Of a stretch of DNA of 5,270 nt, positions 5,207-5,270 are shown one piece after another. The DNA comes from an uncultured Propionibacteriaceae bacterium (GTDB lineage Bacteria > Actinomycetota > Actinomycetes > Propionibacteriales > Propionibacteriaceae): positions 1-5,270 of the forward strand of contig CALKHV010000098.1 of NCBI GenBank assembly GCA_937988865.1, in the 5' to 3' direction. The number at the start of each line of letters is the position of its first letter. Position 1 is the stretch's first letter. The position numbers and the translations under genes are program-made. The notes beneath the pieces are model-generated. The model did not search any database. It had not been told where the DNA came from and worked only from the letters and a program-made list of their open reading frames with translations.

Positions 5207-5270
5207 TCATCGGGGGCCGGTCTCGTTCGGAATCGCCCCTCCGAAGCGTCGGTCGCGGTTCACGTAGAGC
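5207..5270 (-). CDS. possible C-terminal end of a convergent gene, cut by the window
   Basis: On the minus strand a frame is open from the window edge to TGA at 5209-5207, giving LYVNRDRRFGG followed by AIPNETGPR. The composition looks protein-like, and the hairpin at 5142-5197 would sit between two convergent genes. The stretch is only 20 codons and matches no family I recognise. The two other minus-strand frames are less convincing: one hits a stop within the first few codons, and the other runs to a TAG near 5191 with an arginine- and proline-rich translation typical of a shadow frame. Confidence 0.3.
   Translation of the reverse strand, partial: LYVNRDRRFGGAIPNETGPR

Overview
The window looks like a chromosomal segment from a high-GC actinobacterium. 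The evidence is C- and G-ending codon use, a LeuA of the actinobacterial type, and a compact leuA leader with a pseudoknot-capable fold like the LEU element reported upstream of leuA in most Actinobacteria. Propionibacteriaceae or a relative is a guess; nothing here fixes the genus.

Layout from left to right. Bases 1-153 hold no gene I recognise, only a small hairpin at the edge. Bases 154-386 are the decayed end of an ISL3-family insertion sequence: a terminal inverted repeat beginning GGCTCTTC at 154, and the last part of its transposase on the minus strand, split by a one-base deletion. It abuts the stop codon of a minus-strand gene (387-1835) for a metal-dependent amidohydrolase of the YtcJ/NfdA-like family (amidohydrolase family 3).

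The 223-base region between the amidohydrolase start and leuA is the most information-rich part. It contains a TACTCT -10 box (1921-1926). Seven bases after it comes the ATG of a 15-codon reading frame (1934-1981, MAWATLLLGCRSGAR) with three consecutive leucine codons, so the peptide mRNA is probably leaderless. It is followed by an 11-bp stem (1963-1973/1999-2009) whose loop can form a second 5-bp helix with downstream sequence (1990-1994/2023-2027), which makes an H-type pseudoknot. The leuA Shine-Dalgarno (2044-2048) is complementary to the leucine codons themselves (UCCUUG with CAAGGA). Together these suggest leucine-responsive control of leuA translation without a terminator.

The leader drives leuA (2059-3801, 2-isopropylmalate synthase, first committed step of leucine synthesis). 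Two bases after its stop begins a second gene (3804-5138) for a protein of the sn-glycerol-1-phosphate dehydrogenase (AraM/EgsA) family. This partner has no evident link to leucine biosynthesis, yet by its spacing it would be co-transcribed and translationally coupled. The pair ends at an unusually long, near-perfect 56-base hairpin (5142-5197) without a U-tract. In its 16-bp lower stem every departure from Watson-Crick pairing is a G-U wobble on the + strand, which points to selection on RNA from the leuA side. A short minus-strand open frame ending at 5207 may be the C-terminus of a convergent gene that continues beyond the window.
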